DNA from: CANNDT01 sp945876205 | Lineage (GTDB): Bacteria; Acidobacteriota; Vicinamibacteria; Vicinamibacterales; UBA2999 | Assembly: GCA_947503365.1 (NCBI GenBank) | Contig: CANNDT010000118.1 | Location: 1-12,603 of the forward strand | DNA: 12,603 bases | Reading direction: 5' to 3' | Translations under genes and position numbers: made by a program | The notes under the pieces: model-generated | The model's input: only the letters and a program-made list of their open reading frames with translations | Told to the model about the DNA's origin: nothing | The model's database searches: none | Shown: positions 12,503 to 12,603 of the stretch, piece after piece | How positions within the stretch are numbered: position 1 is the first letter of the stretch | How the letters are laid out: the number at the start of each line of letters is the position of its first letter

Positions 12503-12603
12503 TGACGTCCCCCCACTTCTGAGTAGCGTTTCGGTTTAGAGTCCGGCCCAGCGAAAGGGTCGGCCGATGAAGAAGCGATTCACGGAAGCACAGATTGTCG
12601 GGT
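12503..12603 (+). mobile_element. Left end of an IS3-family insertion sequence (partial)
   Basis: The boundary is placed at TGA 12503-12505, because IS3-family elements begin TG and the next bases form a C-rich inverted-repeat-like end (TGACGTCCCCCCACTTCTGA). A 64-bp leader then precedes an orfA start. The preceding sequence is coding for another protein up to this point. The right end lies outside the window, so the inverted repeat and target duplication cannot be checked. Confidence 0.7.
12567..12603 (+). CDS. IS3-family transposase OrfA (first 12 residues)
   Basis: ATG at 12567 starts Met-Lys-Lys-Arg-Phe-Thr-Glu-Ala-Gln-Ile-Val-Gly, the well-known N-terminus of IS3-family OrfA, the helix-turn-helix protein that binds the element's ends and is fused to the DDE catalytic OrfB by frameshifting. 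AAAGGG lies upstream (12554-12559) as a ribosome site. The rest is beyond the window edge. Confidence 0.85.
   Translation, partial: MKKRFTEAQIVG

Overview
The window is a GC-rich stretch of bacterial chromosome, most likely from Acidobacteriota and probably near class Vicinamibacteria. The pointers are a von Willebrand factor A protein with the layout common in Acidobacteria, a DUF6677-like membrane protein, a MmgE/PrpD protein with a Tat-type signal, and the general codon usage. This placement is an inference from protein style, not from a marker gene.

Layout. Bases 1-1760 (minus strand) hold a compact three-gene run: exported VWA protein, then a DUF2085 membrane protein, then a DUF6677-like membrane protein that runs off the left edge. 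Bases 1761-1912 are a divergent control region with a striking operator: a perfect 26-bp palindrome made of two 11-bp GAACAnTGTTC palindromes around AATT. Bases 1913-8227 (plus strand) are a drug-efflux operon: TetR regulator, lipoprotein periplasmic adaptor, and one 1487-residue protein that joins an RND inner-membrane pump to a complete TolC-like outer-membrane channel. The join holds a signal-peptide-like thirteenth membrane segment ending in Ala-Phe-Ala and is bracketed by two DNA palindromes. All parts of a tripartite pump are thus encoded in two polypeptides under one probable local regulator.

Bases 8240-8302 carry an inverted array of 7-base CCCAACN/TTGGGNG units with a G-quadruplex-type motif on the minus strand, just before an IMP dehydrogenase/GMP reductase family gene (8315-9799). 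That enzyme keeps the catalytic Cys and tandem CBS domains but lacks the Arg-Tyr flap dyad expected of an IMP dehydrogenase. Convergent with it (12 bp apart) is a Tat-exported MmgE/PrpD family protein (9812-11269).

The right end (11312-12603) is accessory in character: a ParE-type toxin and its antitoxin with abutting stop and start codons, then a gene of unknown function whose 5' end has apparently been cut off by an IS3-family insertion sequence. The left end and first codons of that element's orfA fill the last 101 bases. No gap between genes exceeds 300 bases, and no tRNA, rRNA or CRISPR array was seen.
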